Positions 1-8,623 of a stretch of 18,293 bases of DNA are shown here, piece by piece. The stretch is from CAZJDV01 sp964544865. GTDB lineage: Bacteria > Chloroflexota > Dehalococcoidia > Lucifugimonadales > CAJWER01. The stretch is taken from NCBI GenBank assembly GCA_964544865.1, contig CAZJDV010000051.1, positions 1 to 18,293 on the forward strand. Reading direction: 5' to 3'. The notes under the pieces were generated by a model. The model saw nothing but the letters and a program-made list of their open reading frames with translations, did not search any database and was not told where the DNA came from. The number at the start of each line of letters is the position of its first letter. Positions within the stretch are counted from its first letter, which is position 1. The position numbers and the translations under genes are program-made.

Positions 1-1214
<1,214 letters not shown>

Positions 1215-1276
1215 CGGTCCATAGCCTTGTTGCGTGGGGAAGCGATGCGGCGGAAGCCGCTCTCCGTGCCAGGGCG

Positions 1277-1305
1277 ATACTAGCAGCCGCCCGTACCCGC
1301 GTCAA
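1277..1305 (-). promoter_or_regulatory. Sigma70-type promoter of the CRTAC1-like gene
   Basis: On the minus strand: -35 TTGACG (1305-1300), exact 17-bp spacer, -10 TAGTAT (1282-1277), with TGC immediately before the -10 (extended -10). The predicted start near 1270 leaves a leader of about 55 nt before the ATG at 1214. The same -35 and the same TGn-TAG form precede the two kelch lipoprotein genes. Confidence 0.6.
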
Positions 1306-1442
1306 TACGGAGTATCCCGGCGTGACATGCCAGGGGTGCTACCGGCCCTCTGGAGGTCCGTCGCCACAGTACACGTCGTGGGCTAGGGCACAACTGTGGG
1401 GTCGCAATCGGCTACGCGGCCGAGCGTGACGCGGCATGCCGG

Positions 1443-2588
1443 CTAGGGCCCGCTCGAGGTCCAAGCGCCGGTGGCCGGATCGAATATCTCCACCACCAGG
1501 ACGCCGCCACCGACTATCACAACTCTTCCGTCGGCCAGTAGTGTGGCGGTGTGCGATGCCCTCTTGGTGGATAGATCGCCGATCGAGGTCCAGATCCCGG
1601 TCGATGGGTCGTATAGCTCCGCGGCGGCCTTGGCGCCGTTCTCATCGGTGCCGCCCACGGCCAGGACCCGTCCGTCGTTCAACACGGTGAGCGTGTGCAG
1701 AGCGCGGCCATCGTTCATCTTTCCAGACGCGCTCCAGGTATCGGTCCCCGGCTCGTACATCTCCACCGAGAAGGGGCCGGTCCCCTTGCCGTATCCGCCC
1801 GACAGCATGATGCTGCCGTTCTTCAGGAGCACCAGGTCGTGGGAGAAGGTCATGCGCTTCATGCGGTCGGTGTACGACCACTCCTCGGTTTCGGGTTGAT
1901 AGACCTCCGCCCTTGAGAGGCCGCCGGCCTTTCTTATGCCCGCGGTCACAAGCACCCTGCCGTCCGGCAGCGCGATGGCGGAGTGCTCGCTGTGGGCCTG
2001 CAGCATGTTGTTGGTAATAGAGCCGGTGCCGGTGGAGGGGTCGTAGAGCTCGGCCAGCGACAGAGGGCCCGTGCTGCCGATACCGCCGAGGATCAGGATC
2101 CTGCCGTCATCGAGGGTGATCGCCGAGTGTCCTCTGCGCCTGGCCGCCATGCTGAGATAGGGTGACCACGTGCCCGCATCAGGGTCGAACACCTCCGCGG
2201 ACGCGATCGGCGTCAGTTCCGGCCCGAGGCCGCCGGTGACCAGCACCCTCCCGTCGCTCAAAAGGACCGCGGCGTGGTATGCCCGCGCCGAGTTCATCGC
2301 GCCGGCCCCAGACCACTCGCCGGTGGCCGGGTCGAATAACTCTGCTGACGCCACGGGCCATAGATTCGCGTCAAAGCCCCCCGCGACCAGGATCCTGCCG
2401 TCGTCGAGAAGCGTGGCGGTGTGAGTGTCTCGCAGAAACATCGAGGAGCTTATCTTCACCGGCCCGTCGGGCGCCGGGCTGGGCGCGCCCTCCTTCGACC
2501 CGAAGAGACCGCAGCCGGCAATCAGGAACGCCGCGACGCCCGCCAGGGCCAATGGGGCCGGCCAGCTCACAATCCACCTCGTGGCCAT
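1443..2588 (-). CDS. Kelch-repeat lipoprotein, single seven-bladed propeller
   Basis: This is a 381-residue secreted lipoprotein. The open frame runs back to 2996, but the start at 2588 fits: MATRW, a hydrophobic core, then the near-ideal lipobox LIAGC with Cys26, and a GGAG-like ribosome site just upstream. A short Pro/Ser/Gly linker (27-50) leads to seven kelch units whose motif H-[TS]-A-x-x-L-x-D-G-R-[VI]-L-[VI]-x-G-G begins at residues 56, 105, 154, 202, 250, 298 and 346, a very regular 48-49 residue period. Each motif is followed by AE[LV][YF]DPxTGxW. The protein ends right after the last such strand (VEIFDPATGAWTSSGP), as expected for a closed seven-blade propeller. Kelch and galactose-oxidase-like propellers usually bind partners or carbohydrates. 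I see no extra catalytic domain, so the ligand is unknown. It lies upstream of the CRTAC1-like gene on the same strand with a 228-nt gap. Confidence 0.9.
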   Translation of the reverse strand: MATRWIVSWPAPLALAGVAAFLIAGCGLFGSKEGAPSPAPDGPVKISSSMFLRDTHTATLLDDGRILVAGGFDANLWPVASAELFDPATGEWSGAGAMNSARAYHAAVLLSDGRVLVTGGLGPELTPIASAEVFDPDAGTWSPYLSMAARRRGHSAITLDDGRILILGGIGSTGPLSLAELYDPSTGTGSITNNMLQAHSEHSAIALPDGRVLVTAGIRKAGGLSRAEVYQPETEEWSYTDRMKRMTFSHDLVLLKNGSIMLSGGYGKGTGPFSVEMYEPGTDTWSASGKMNDGRALHTLTVLNDGRVLAVGGTDENGAKAAAELYDPSTGIWTSIGDLSTKRASHTATLLADGRVVIVGGGVLVVEIFDPATGAWTSSGP

Positions 2589-2715
2589 ACGCGCTCCGGT
2601 AATTGTCTTGCCGCTCGTAACCGATCTTGAGTCACACGGTTGGATGCGCTGGCTACGCATCGGGTTCCGCAGACAAGCAGCAGCCGCCGGGGGCCGCGAC
2701 TGCGCTCGTGAGACG

Positions 2716-2744
2716 AATCTACCATCGTGGCCAGCCGCCGTCAA
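2716..2744 (-). promoter_or_regulatory. Sigma70-type promoter of the seven-kelch lipoprotein
   Basis: Minus strand: -35 TTGACG (2744-2739), 17-bp spacer, -10 TAGATT (2721-2716), preceded by TGG (extended -10). The predicted leader to the ATG at 2588 is about 120 nt. It sits in the 307-nt divergent region between this gene and gatC. Apart from this site and the gatC promoter I see nothing else in that region. Confidence 0.55.
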
Positions 2745-2837
2745 CTGTTCCGACGGTCGCGTCGCATGGCCGGTGCGGCACGCCGGTGATATGCTGACAA
2801 CGTGCTGTACTGGAATTAAGGGGTAGGCGGATGCGCC

Positions 2838-2866
2838 TTGTCGTCCATGTCCCCCTTTGCTACACT
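2838..2866 (+). promoter_or_regulatory. Candidate promoter of gatC
   Basis: Plus strand: TTGTCG (2838-2843), 17-bp spacer, TACACT (2861-2866), with TGC just before the -10. Start near 2873 would give a leader of about 22 nt that contains the GGAGG ribosome site at 2881-2885. Confidence 0.5.
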
Positions 2867-2895
2867 GCTTTGCGCGCCACGGAGGTTCTTTGGAC

Positions 2896-3183
2896 ATGCG
2901 GCTGAGCATCGAGGAGGTCCGGCATATCGCCCTGCTGGCCAGAGTGGCGATGACGGACGAAGAGTTGGAGCGAATGCGCGATGAGATGGCCAACATCCTT
3001 GAGCACTTCGACGTGCTTCAGCAGGTCGACACGGAGGGCGTTGAGCCCACGGCCCACTCCGCGGACGTGAGGTCCGCAATGCGCGACGATGAGGTTCGGC
3101 CATCGGCCACTATAGAGGACGTGCTGTCCAACGCCCCTCTCTGTGAAGAGGATTTCCTCCGCGTCTGGGCCGTACTGGAGTAG
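2896..3183 (+). CDS. gatC: Asp-tRNA(Asn)/Glu-tRNA(Gln) amidotransferase subunit C
   Basis: This 95-residue protein has the usual GatC length and fold signature. The N-terminus reads LSIEEVRHIALLARVAMTDEE, followed by helices ending in ...ILEHFDVLQQVDTEGVEPTAH and a C-terminal APLCEEDFLRVWAVLE. GatC wraps the GatA-GatB interface in the GatCAB complex, which amidates misacylated Glu-tRNA(Gln) and Asp-tRNA(Asn) in the cytoplasm. I chose the ATG at 2896, 10 nt after GGAGG. A TTG two codons upstream (2890) is only 4 nt from it. gatA follows 133 nt downstream on the same strand. gatB is not in this window. Confidence 0.93.
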   Translation: MRLSIEEVRHIALLARVAMTDEELERMRDEMANILEHFDVLQQVDTEGVEPTAHSADVRSAMRDDEVRPSATIEDVLSNAPLCEEDFLRVWAVLE

Positions 3184-3244
3184 TCCGCGAGTCCCTGTCC
3201 GCGACGGCGGACCAAGGCAGGCGAGAAAGTGCGACGAGACGGAA

Positions 3245-3290
3245 TGTCATTCTGAGCAACGCCAAGAATCCGGGGAGATGGGGCCATCAC
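3245..3290 (+). repeat. Degenerate copy of a dispersed intergenic repeat (TGTCATTCTGAG... type)
   Basis: The 26 nt at 3245-3270 begin TGTCATTCTGAG and end CCAAGAATC. From memory, they differ at about three positions from a short repeat seen in intergenic spacers of many bacterial genomes, including Chloroflexota (TGTCATTCTGAGCGAAGCG followed by AAGAATC). The stretch continues CGGGGAGATGGGGCCAT. A second spacer, at 13529-13540, carries the related GGATGGGGCCAT. Here it lies between gatC and gatA. No other copy of the TGTCATTCTGAG core was noticed, so calling it a repeat rests on recall. Confidence 0.4.
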
Positions 3291-3316
3291 CTCCTGTTGA
3301 ATATGAATAGGGTCTG

Positions 3317-4780
3317 ATGCACTCACTAGATCTAACAGACCTGGGCGTTCGAGAGGCGGGCGGGTTGCTGGCTCGCGGCGAGGTCTCGTCCGTCGAGCTG
3401 ACGCGGGCGGCCCTGGATCGCATCGCCGAGGTCGACGAGCGCACCGGGGCTTTCGTCACGGTCACCGAAGAGCTCGCCCTCGAGCAGGCGCGGGCGGCCG
3501 ACGCGCGTATAGCCGAGGGTAGCGCCACTCCCCTGACCGGCGTCCCCATGGCGCTTAAGGACAACATGAGCACCAGAGGGGTGGCCACCACCTGCTCGTC
3601 GCGCATGCTTGAGGGTTTCGTCCCGACCTACGACGCAACGGTGACCCGCAGGCTATACGCCGAGGGCGCGGTGCTTGTCGGCAAGGCGAACCTGGACGAG
3701 TTCGCGATGGGCTCGTCGACGGAGAACTCGGCCTTCTTCCCGACGCGAAATCCCTGGGACCTGGACAGGGTCCCGGGCGGCAGCAGCGGCGGTCCGGCGG
3801 TCGCGGTGGCCGCGGGCGAGTGCCAGTTCTCGCTGGGCTCCGACACCGGCGGCAGCATACGGCAGCCGGCGGCTCTGTGCGGGGTCGTTGGACTCAAGCC
3901 GACATACGGCCTGGTCAGCAGGTACGGGCTGGTGGCGTTCGCCAGTTCCCTCGACCAGATCGGCCCGCTCACCAGGGACGTCACCGATGCCGCGCTGGTG
4001 CTGAATGTCATCGCCGGGCACGATCCTTCGGACTCCACGTCTATCGAGTTCGAGGTCCCCGACTATTCCCGCGCCCTGAGCGGCGACGTACGAGGTCTCC
4101 GGGTGGGCGTGCCCCGCGAGTACTTCGTCGAGGGAATGGACCCAACGGTCGAGGAGGCGGTGCGCGCCGCTATCGGAGTCTTCGAGGACTTGGGCGCCGA
4201 AGTGGAAGAGATCTCGTTGCCGCACACGTCTTACTCCATGGCGGTGTACTACATAATCGCCCCTTCGGAGGCGTCCGCGAACCTGGCGCGGTACGACGGG
4301 GTCAAGTACGGCTACTCGGCTAAACAGGCCGATAGCATGTGGGATGCCCTGGAGAGGACCCGGCAGGAGGGCTTCGGTGACGAGGTCAAGCGCCGAATAA
4401 TGCTCGGGACGTACGCGCTGTCGGCCGGATACTTCGACGCGTACTACCTGAAGGCCCAGAAGGTTCGCACCCTCATACGCCGGGAGCTCGTGGAGGCATT
4501 CATGAGGTACGACGTGCTCGTGACGCCGACGTCGCCCTCGGTGGCGTTCAAGCTGGGCGACAAGACGGAGGATCCGATTCAGATGTACCTGAACGACATT
4601 TGCACCCAGCCTGCGAACATCGCCGGCGTTCCGGCCATATCGCTGCCGGGCGGCATGGCCGGAGGTCTGCCGGTGGGGCTGCAGCTAACGGCCGGGTACA
4701 TGGGAGAGGAGACGCTCCTGCGCGCGGCCTACGCGTACGAGCAGGCAACCGGGTGGCACACGCTGCGTCCGGAGCTCTAG
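3317..4780 (+). CDS. gatA: Asp-tRNA(Asn)/Glu-tRNA(Gln) amidotransferase subunit A
   Basis: A 487-residue amidase-signature protein of normal GatA length. The Ser-cisSer-Lys triad is visible with the family spacing: Lys81 in PMALKDN, Ser156 in PGGSSGG (153-159), Ser180 in SDTGGSIRQPAALCG. VGLKPTYGLVSRYGLVAFASSLDQIGP is the diagnostic GatA stretch, and the C-terminal half carries LPGG...LPVGLQL. GatA hydrolyses glutamine (or asparagine) and passes ammonia to GatB for tRNA-dependent amidation. The ATG at 3317 has only a weak AGGG upstream. One small difference from common GatA sequences is Pro instead of Ser after GGSSGG. It is probably co-transcribed with gatC. Confidence 0.95.
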   Translation: MHSLDLTDLGVREAGGLLARGEVSSVELTRAALDRIAEVDERTGAFVTVTEELALEQARAADARIAEGSATPLTGVPMALKDNMSTRGVATTCSSRMLEGFVPTYDATVTRRLYAEGAVLVGKANLDEFAMGSSTENSAFFPTRNPWDLDRVPGGSSGGPAVAVAAGECQFSLGSDTGGSIRQPAALCGVVGLKPTYGLVSRYGLVAFASSLDQIGPLTRDVTDAALVLNVIAGHDPSDSTSIEFEVPDYSRALSGDVRGLRVGVPREYFVEGMDPTVEEAVRAAIGVFEDLGAEVEEISLPHTSYSMAVYYIIAPSEASANLARYDGVKYGYSAKQADSMWDALERTRQEGFGDEVKRRIMLGTYALSAGYFDAYYLKAQKVRTLIRRELVEAFMRYDVLVTPTSPSVAFKLGDKTEDPIQMYLNDICTQPANIAGVPAISLPGGMAGGLPVGLQLTAGYMGEETLLRAAYAYEQATGWHTLRPEL

Positions 4781-4878
4781 GAACTCGCCGCGGAGATCGC
4801 TGAGACCGCGGAGGCATTCAGTGCAGGCCCCGAAACCGGAAAGACACAGAGAATCGTATAGCAGGGAGGACTAGTATC

Positions 4879-5952
4879 ATGGCTGGTGACAAGGACTCGT
4901 TCGTAGTCGGCTACGTCTCATCGCCGCACCCCCACGCGCCTTTCCATGTGAGGACGCTGGAGCTACTGGACTCGGTGAAGGCCGTACACTTTTGCGGGCT
5001 TGAGGGTGAGGACACGGCGGCCATCGCTGCAGGCACCTCCAAGGCCGCTTCAACCACCGACGACTTGGATAGCCTGCTGGCCCGCGACGACGTGGACGCC
5101 CTGATCGTGTGCGTCCGCAACGACATCGGCCCGGGCGTGCTGGAGGCCGGCATCAAGGCCGGTAAGGGCGCCCTATTCGAAAAGCCCGGTTCGCTCCGGG
5201 CCGCCGATCTGCGCTGTGTCGCCGAGCTGGCCAAACAGCGCGGACTGACGATGGGCACGATGTTCCAGAACCGCTTCAAGCCCAGCGTGGCCGAGGCGAG
5301 GGAGTCGCGGCAGAAAGGCGCCCTCGGCACTGTGATGGCCGCCGAGGCGCGGATGGTCACGTCGCAGGTCAGGTACCGCGACCCCAATCACTGGCTCTTT
5401 GGCAAAGCGACCGGCGGCAGTGGTATCCTCGGGTGGCTGGGCTGTCACTACATCGACATCCTCTGCTACATGCTGGACGACCGAATCGTCGAGGTGGCGG
5501 CCATGCTCGGCAACCAGAACCCCGAAAGGCTCGAGGTCGAGGACACGGCCATGCTGACGTTGAGGTTCGCGGGCGGGACCCTCGGCACGCTGCACGCCGG
5601 GTATCACCTGCCGGGGAGTGAGGGCGGATACTCGGGCGCGTCTTACGATTCCTTCCTTGCGCTTCGCGGCACGGAGGGCTACGTGCGCCTGCCCATGGAG
5701 GATAGCGGGTACACGCTGTTCAGCCAGGCCCCAGGCTGGGCGAACGGCGGAATGCAGTACCGCAGCTTCGATCCGCCGAAGTCCGATGCCTACGGGGGCA
5801 TCGCCGGCCTGCAGTTCGTAAAAGACTTTCTGACGGCGTCGCGCACCGGCGCACCGGCCCCGGTCCCCATCGACGCGGGCATCCATGTCCTCGAGGTCAT
5901 CGAGGCAGCCATAGAGTCGTCGGAGACCGGCCGGGCGGTGAAGATTGGGTGA
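4879..5952 (+). CDS. Gfo/Idh/MocA-family NAD(P)-dependent oxidoreductase
   Basis: 357 residues with both domains of the family. The N-terminal Rossmann part ends in DALIVCVRNDIG and the hallmark FEKPGS (Glu101-Lys102-Pro103). The C-terminal alpha/beta domain carries GGSGILGWLGCHYIDILCYML, where His190 and Asp193 occupy the usual catalytic positions (GxxxDxGxHxxD pattern). The first strand has GYVSSPHPHAPFH in place of a standard GxGxxG loop, a variant with an HPH signature. Substrate is unknown; relatives oxidise or reduce sugars, inositols and similar polyols. The start is supported by GGGAGGA at 4863-4869, about 9 nt before the ATG. It follows gatA by 98 nt and may read through from it. The P-loop gene begins 36 nt after it. 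Confidence 0.88.
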   Translation: MAGDKDSFVVGYVSSPHPHAPFHVRTLELLDSVKAVHFCGLEGEDTAAIAAGTSKAASTTDDLDSLLARDDVDALIVCVRNDIGPGVLEAGIKAGKGALFEKPGSLRAADLRCVAELAKQRGLTMGTMFQNRFKPSVAEARESRQKGALGTVMAAEARMVTSQVRYRDPNHWLFGKATGGSGILGWLGCHYIDILCYMLDDRIVEVAAMLGNQNPERLEVEDTAMLTLRFAGGTLGTLHAGYHLPGSEGGYSGASYDSFLALRGTEGYVRLPMEDSGYTLFSQAPGWANGGMQYRSFDPPKSDAYGGIAGLQFVKDFLTASRTGAPAPVPIDAGIHVLEVIEAAIESSETGRAVKIG

Positions 5953-5988
5953 GTTGGTTGGGTGTTAGGTGTTGGGGAGGGCGGGCGT

Positions 5989-6537
5989 ATGACTGTGGGA
6001 ACACCTCACGTGATATTATTTACCGGCCCGGCCGGCGCTGGAAAGACTACGGTCGCGGTAGCATGGGCTAAGAGTCACCGACACCCAGCGGTCCACTTTT
6101 CCATTGACACAATAAGGGGACTTGTCAAATCGAGGTACGCGAACCCGGAGGATGGATGAAATGAGGAGACGCAGAGGCAATACGACCTCGCTTTAGGCGT
6201 CTGCTCAATGATGACACACGAATACGTTGGAGGCGGTTACTGCTGCGCCATCGACGTCGCCGTGGTCCCTAACTGGCCGGATGTGGGACATGGGCGGTGG
6301 GAAGCGGCTCTGGGACCTATTCAGCAAAAGTTGATGGTCCTGTTGCCGAGTTTCGAGAGGGTAGTGGAGCGGAATCGCACCCGTACAGGAAGAGCGCATC
6401 TGAATGAATCCACGTTGCAAATCATGTACGACGATATGCTTGCGTGGCGTGGGTATGCCGACGCAATACTAATTGATAACGGTGACCTAACTGCAGGAGA
6501 AACTGTAGAGATGATAGGTCTACGATTGGGGTCCTAA
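5989..6537 (+). pseudogene. Small P-loop kinase-like NTPase interrupted by an in-frame TGA
   Basis: One frame from ATG 5989 (GGGGAGG at 5974-5980, 8 nt upstream) to TAA 6537 encodes 182 codons, broken only by TGA at 6157-6159 (codon 57). Both sides are coherent protein. The first half has the Walker A loop FTGPAGAGKTT and SIDTIRGLV. After the TGA come NEETQRQYDLALGV, then YCCAIDVAVVPNWPDVGHGRWEAAL, LMVLLPSFERVVERNRTRTG and AILIDNGDLTAGETVEMI. This is the layout of AAA/chloramphenicol-phosphotransferase-like kinases of about 180 residues. The context PEDG-TGA-NEE suggests a Trp codon (TGG) mutated to TGA. TGA is used as a normal stop in neighbours (the oxidoreductase, pth), so recoding is unlikely. 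The stretch also looks less GC-rich than its neighbours, perhaps a sign of transfer. A single-base assembly error is the alternative to a real pseudogene. Confidence 0.75.
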
Positions 6538-6601
6538 GAATCGCTGGCCATCCGCGGAAACAGAGTGGTTGCCGATATTCCGATCGAGGGGGCTGTTAGC
6601 C

Positions 6602-6631
6602 TTGACACCGGCATGCTGGGCCTTCTAGGGT
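6602..6631 (+). promoter_or_regulatory. Candidate promoter of the sortase gene
   Basis: Perfect -35 TTGACA (6602-6607), 18-bp spacer, weak -10 TAGGGT (6626-6631). Transcription from about 6638 would give a 20-nt leader holding the GAGGTG ribosome site at 6648-6653, just before the TTG start. Confidence 0.4.
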
Positions 6632-6658
6632 GTAGGGTGGTATGAAAGAGGTGGGGAT

Positions 6659-7781
6659 TTGGACGCGGTAGAAAAACACACTCGGAGCCTCGGCGTCAGA
6701 GGGCTATTGGGCGGCGTACTGTTGGGTCTGGGTGCGGTGCTGCTGCTCGCCTCCGGCGCATACTACATATATGGCGCGTGGGCTGGCTCCCGCCTAGATG
6801 AGCTTAACGTCGCGCGTGAGAGGCCGGCGCCGATAGAATCCCCTCAGCCGGGCGTCGATCGCGAGCCGCCGCCGCAGGGAGAAAACAGCGTTGCCGGTAT
6901 CGCCGCCCCCTCCGCCACCGAAGGCCAGAGCGCCGCTGCGAGCGCGCCCACGGCCGCGGCTAAGGGTGCCGGCGCCGGAACAGNNNNNNNNNNGCGCAGT
7001 TGAAAAGGTCGAAGTCAAGCAGGCGGAAATCGCGTCGCCTGGCGTAGCGATCGCTTCGGCGACCGCCGCCGGAATGGAGAGTCCCGCCGGCGGCGTCGAC
7101 CGGAGCGAGCCGCTGGGTCTCGCCGGGTGGCTGGACCCGAAGGGGACTGAAAGCACCCAAGCGGCGGTGCAGGCGGAGTCATTGGAGAGCGACGCCGGCC
7201 TCTCCCAGATAATAGTTGTCCAGGACCCGCGGCCAGTCTTGCTGGCCAGGATGTTCGACGCCTCCAGGGCCGAGGCCGCCACATATAACTCTCCGAGCAT
7301 CGATGACCTGGGCACCGCCGGAATGGGCCCCGCGACGCGAATCAGGATTCCCGTACTAAATATCGACACCGAGATCAAGGAGTTGGAGGTCGTACGAACA
7401 GCGAATAGCTCCGCGTGGGAGACTCCCAAGCACGTCGTGGGGCACATCCCGACGACACCTGTCCCCGGCGGGGATGGCCAGGGCTGGTATTTCGGCCACC
7501 TGGGAAGCCCGATAAGGGGCGAGGGGAACGTGTTCCAGCGCCTGCCCGAGATCGCCAAGATGTTGGAGCAGGAGAATAGCCCGCCTATCTATGTCTTCCT
7601 GGAGACCGAAGACAGCAAGTTCGTGTACCAGGTGTACCTTACAGTGGGCATGCCGCAGGAAGAACTGCGGATCTCCGACTCTGGCGTACGGGACATCACA
7701 CTCGTGACCTGCACTCCACGCTTCGTGTACGACCAGAGGCTGCTGGTCACCGCCGCCCTGGTGGGAGTGCTCGACTCGTAG
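6659..7781 (+). CDS. Membrane-anchored sortase (contains assembly gap)
   Basis: The N-terminal part starts at TTG 6659. An in-frame TAG at 6626 leaves no other start, and GAGGTG lies 5 nt upstream. It has one transmembrane helix (about residues 14-36, LLGGVLLGLGAVLLLASGAYYIYGAW) and then an Ala/Pro-rich linker running into 10 Ns at 6984-6993. After the gap the frame differs by one, which means only that the true gap length is not 10. The sortase domain begins at ATRIRIPVLNIDTEIKEL and shows the catalytic set: His in WYFGHLGSP (7497-7499), Cys in TLVTCTPRF (7710-7712) and Arg in YDQRLLVTA (7737-7739). Sortases cleave sorting motifs on secreted proteins and transfer them to an amine acceptor. 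The linker of roughly 200 residues between membrane helix and catalytic domain is long. The class (D/E/F) cannot be settled from sequence alone, and no intact substrate was seen nearby. Confidence 0.85.
6984..6993. other. Scaffold gap (10 N)
   Basis: Ten N bases inside the Ala/Pro-rich linker of the sortase gene. The reading frame changes by one across it, so 10 is a placeholder length. High-GC low-complexity sequence on both sides probably broke the assembly. Confidence 0.98.
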
Positions 7782-7799
7782 GTCGCGCGAAAGAATTGA

Positions 7800-7817
7800 C
7801 CGGCCCGTGGGGGCCGG
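7800..7817 (+). terminator. GC-rich hairpin after the sortase gene
   Basis: CCGGCCC (7800-7806), loop GTGG, GGGCCGG (7811-7817): a perfect 7-bp stem starting 19 nt after the sortase stop. No T-run follows, so it is only a possible terminator or a transcript-end stabiliser. Confidence 0.35.
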
Positions 7818-7922
7818 CCTGCGTGGTCCACCGGCGCTGATCCGGACTTCACCATTGGCCCTCGGATTCCGGCGGACGCCGGCGATTCTCCACGTCGCCT
7901 CGCCCTATCGTGAGTGGATAAA

Positions 7923-8522
7923 ATGAACGGCAAGCTTCGGACCGGCATCTTCGCCGCCGCGAGCCTGGGAATCGTCGGGCTGATGGCGCTCATGGCCTGG
8001 GCACTGTCCAACCAGTCCCCGGTCACGGGAATGAGCGGATTCACCCGCGTCCAGGAGACGGCCCCCGGCTTCACGCTCCGGCTATTCGACGGAGAAGAGC
8101 TGACGCTCTCCGACCTGGCGGACAGGCCCGTCGTTATCAACTTCTGGGCGTCGTGGTGCGGGCCCTGCCGCGAAGAGGCCGTCGGCCTGGAGCGGACGTG
8201 GCGGACCTATCGGGACGCCGGCGTTATGTTTGTGGGCGTCGACATCCAGGATGCGAAAGAGGACGCACTGGAGTACCTCAAAGAGTTCAACGTCACCTAC
8301 CCGAACGGACCCGACCTCGACGGCAAGATCACGGTGGACTATGGCGTTGTCGGCCTGCCGGTTACGTTCTTCGTTAGCAAAGAAGGGATCGTGGAGAGAC
8401 GTTGGGTCGGCGCCGTCCCGGAGTCACAGGTGGTGACCGGGGTGCAGGCCCTTATCGCGGGCGAGGTACCGACCGGCGAGACAGAGGGAGCAGACCCCGA
8501 GCGATTCAGGGATCTGCGCTAG
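7923..8522 (+). CDS. TlpA/ResA-type membrane-anchored thioredoxin
   Basis: 199 residues from ATG 7923 (202 from the GTG at 7914; neither has a strong ribosome site). An N-terminal uncleaved signal anchor (residues about 8-29, GIFAAASLGIVGLMALMAWAL) precedes a TlpA-like thioredoxin fold. APGFTLRLFDGEELTLSDLADRPVVINFWASWCGPC contains the redox pair Cys79-xx-Cys82, and GVVGLPVTFFV contains the conserved cis-Pro146. The insert DIQDAKEDALEYLKEFNVTYP is typical of the ResA/TlpA/CcmG group. These proteins reduce disulfides outside the membrane, often during cytochrome c maturation. No ccm/res genes are visible here, so the partner is unknown. It follows the sortase by about 140 nt in the same direction, with pth 101 nt downstream. 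Confidence 0.9.
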   Translation: MNGKLRTGIFAAASLGIVGLMALMAWALSNQSPVTGMSGFTRVQETAPGFTLRLFDGEELTLSDLADRPVVINFWASWCGPCREEAVGLERTWRTYRDAGVMFVGVDIQDAKEDALEYLKEFNVTYPNGPDLDGKITVDYGVVGLPVTFFVSKEGIVERRWVGAVPESQVVTGVQALIAGEVPTGETEGADPERFRDLR

Positions 8523-8623
8523 GGCCGTTTCATTCTGGATAAGCCCGGTTCCCAACTCCTGGAGGCGTTGCAGAGGCAGCCTTGTGGGCGCGTTTGGCGA
8601 GCGTGAACGAGCAGTGGTGAACA

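Noticed and set aside
1433..1442. CGGCATGCCG palindrome after the seven-kelch gene as a terminator
   Set aside because: Self-complementary without a loop and with no T-run; too weak to call.
2896..4780. gatB expected next to gatC and gatA
   Set aside because: It is not in the window, but gatB is encoded apart from gatCA in many bacteria, so its absence here is not notable.
6104..6132. TTGACA inside the P-loop pseudogene as a possible promoter
   Set aside because: No -10-like hexamer at 16-18 bp spacing.
5989..6537. TGA as selenocysteine or reassigned Trp codon
   Set aside because: TGA is the normal stop of neighbouring genes, the position is not a catalytic Cys site, and no SECIS-like hairpin was noticed; a point mutation or error is simpler.
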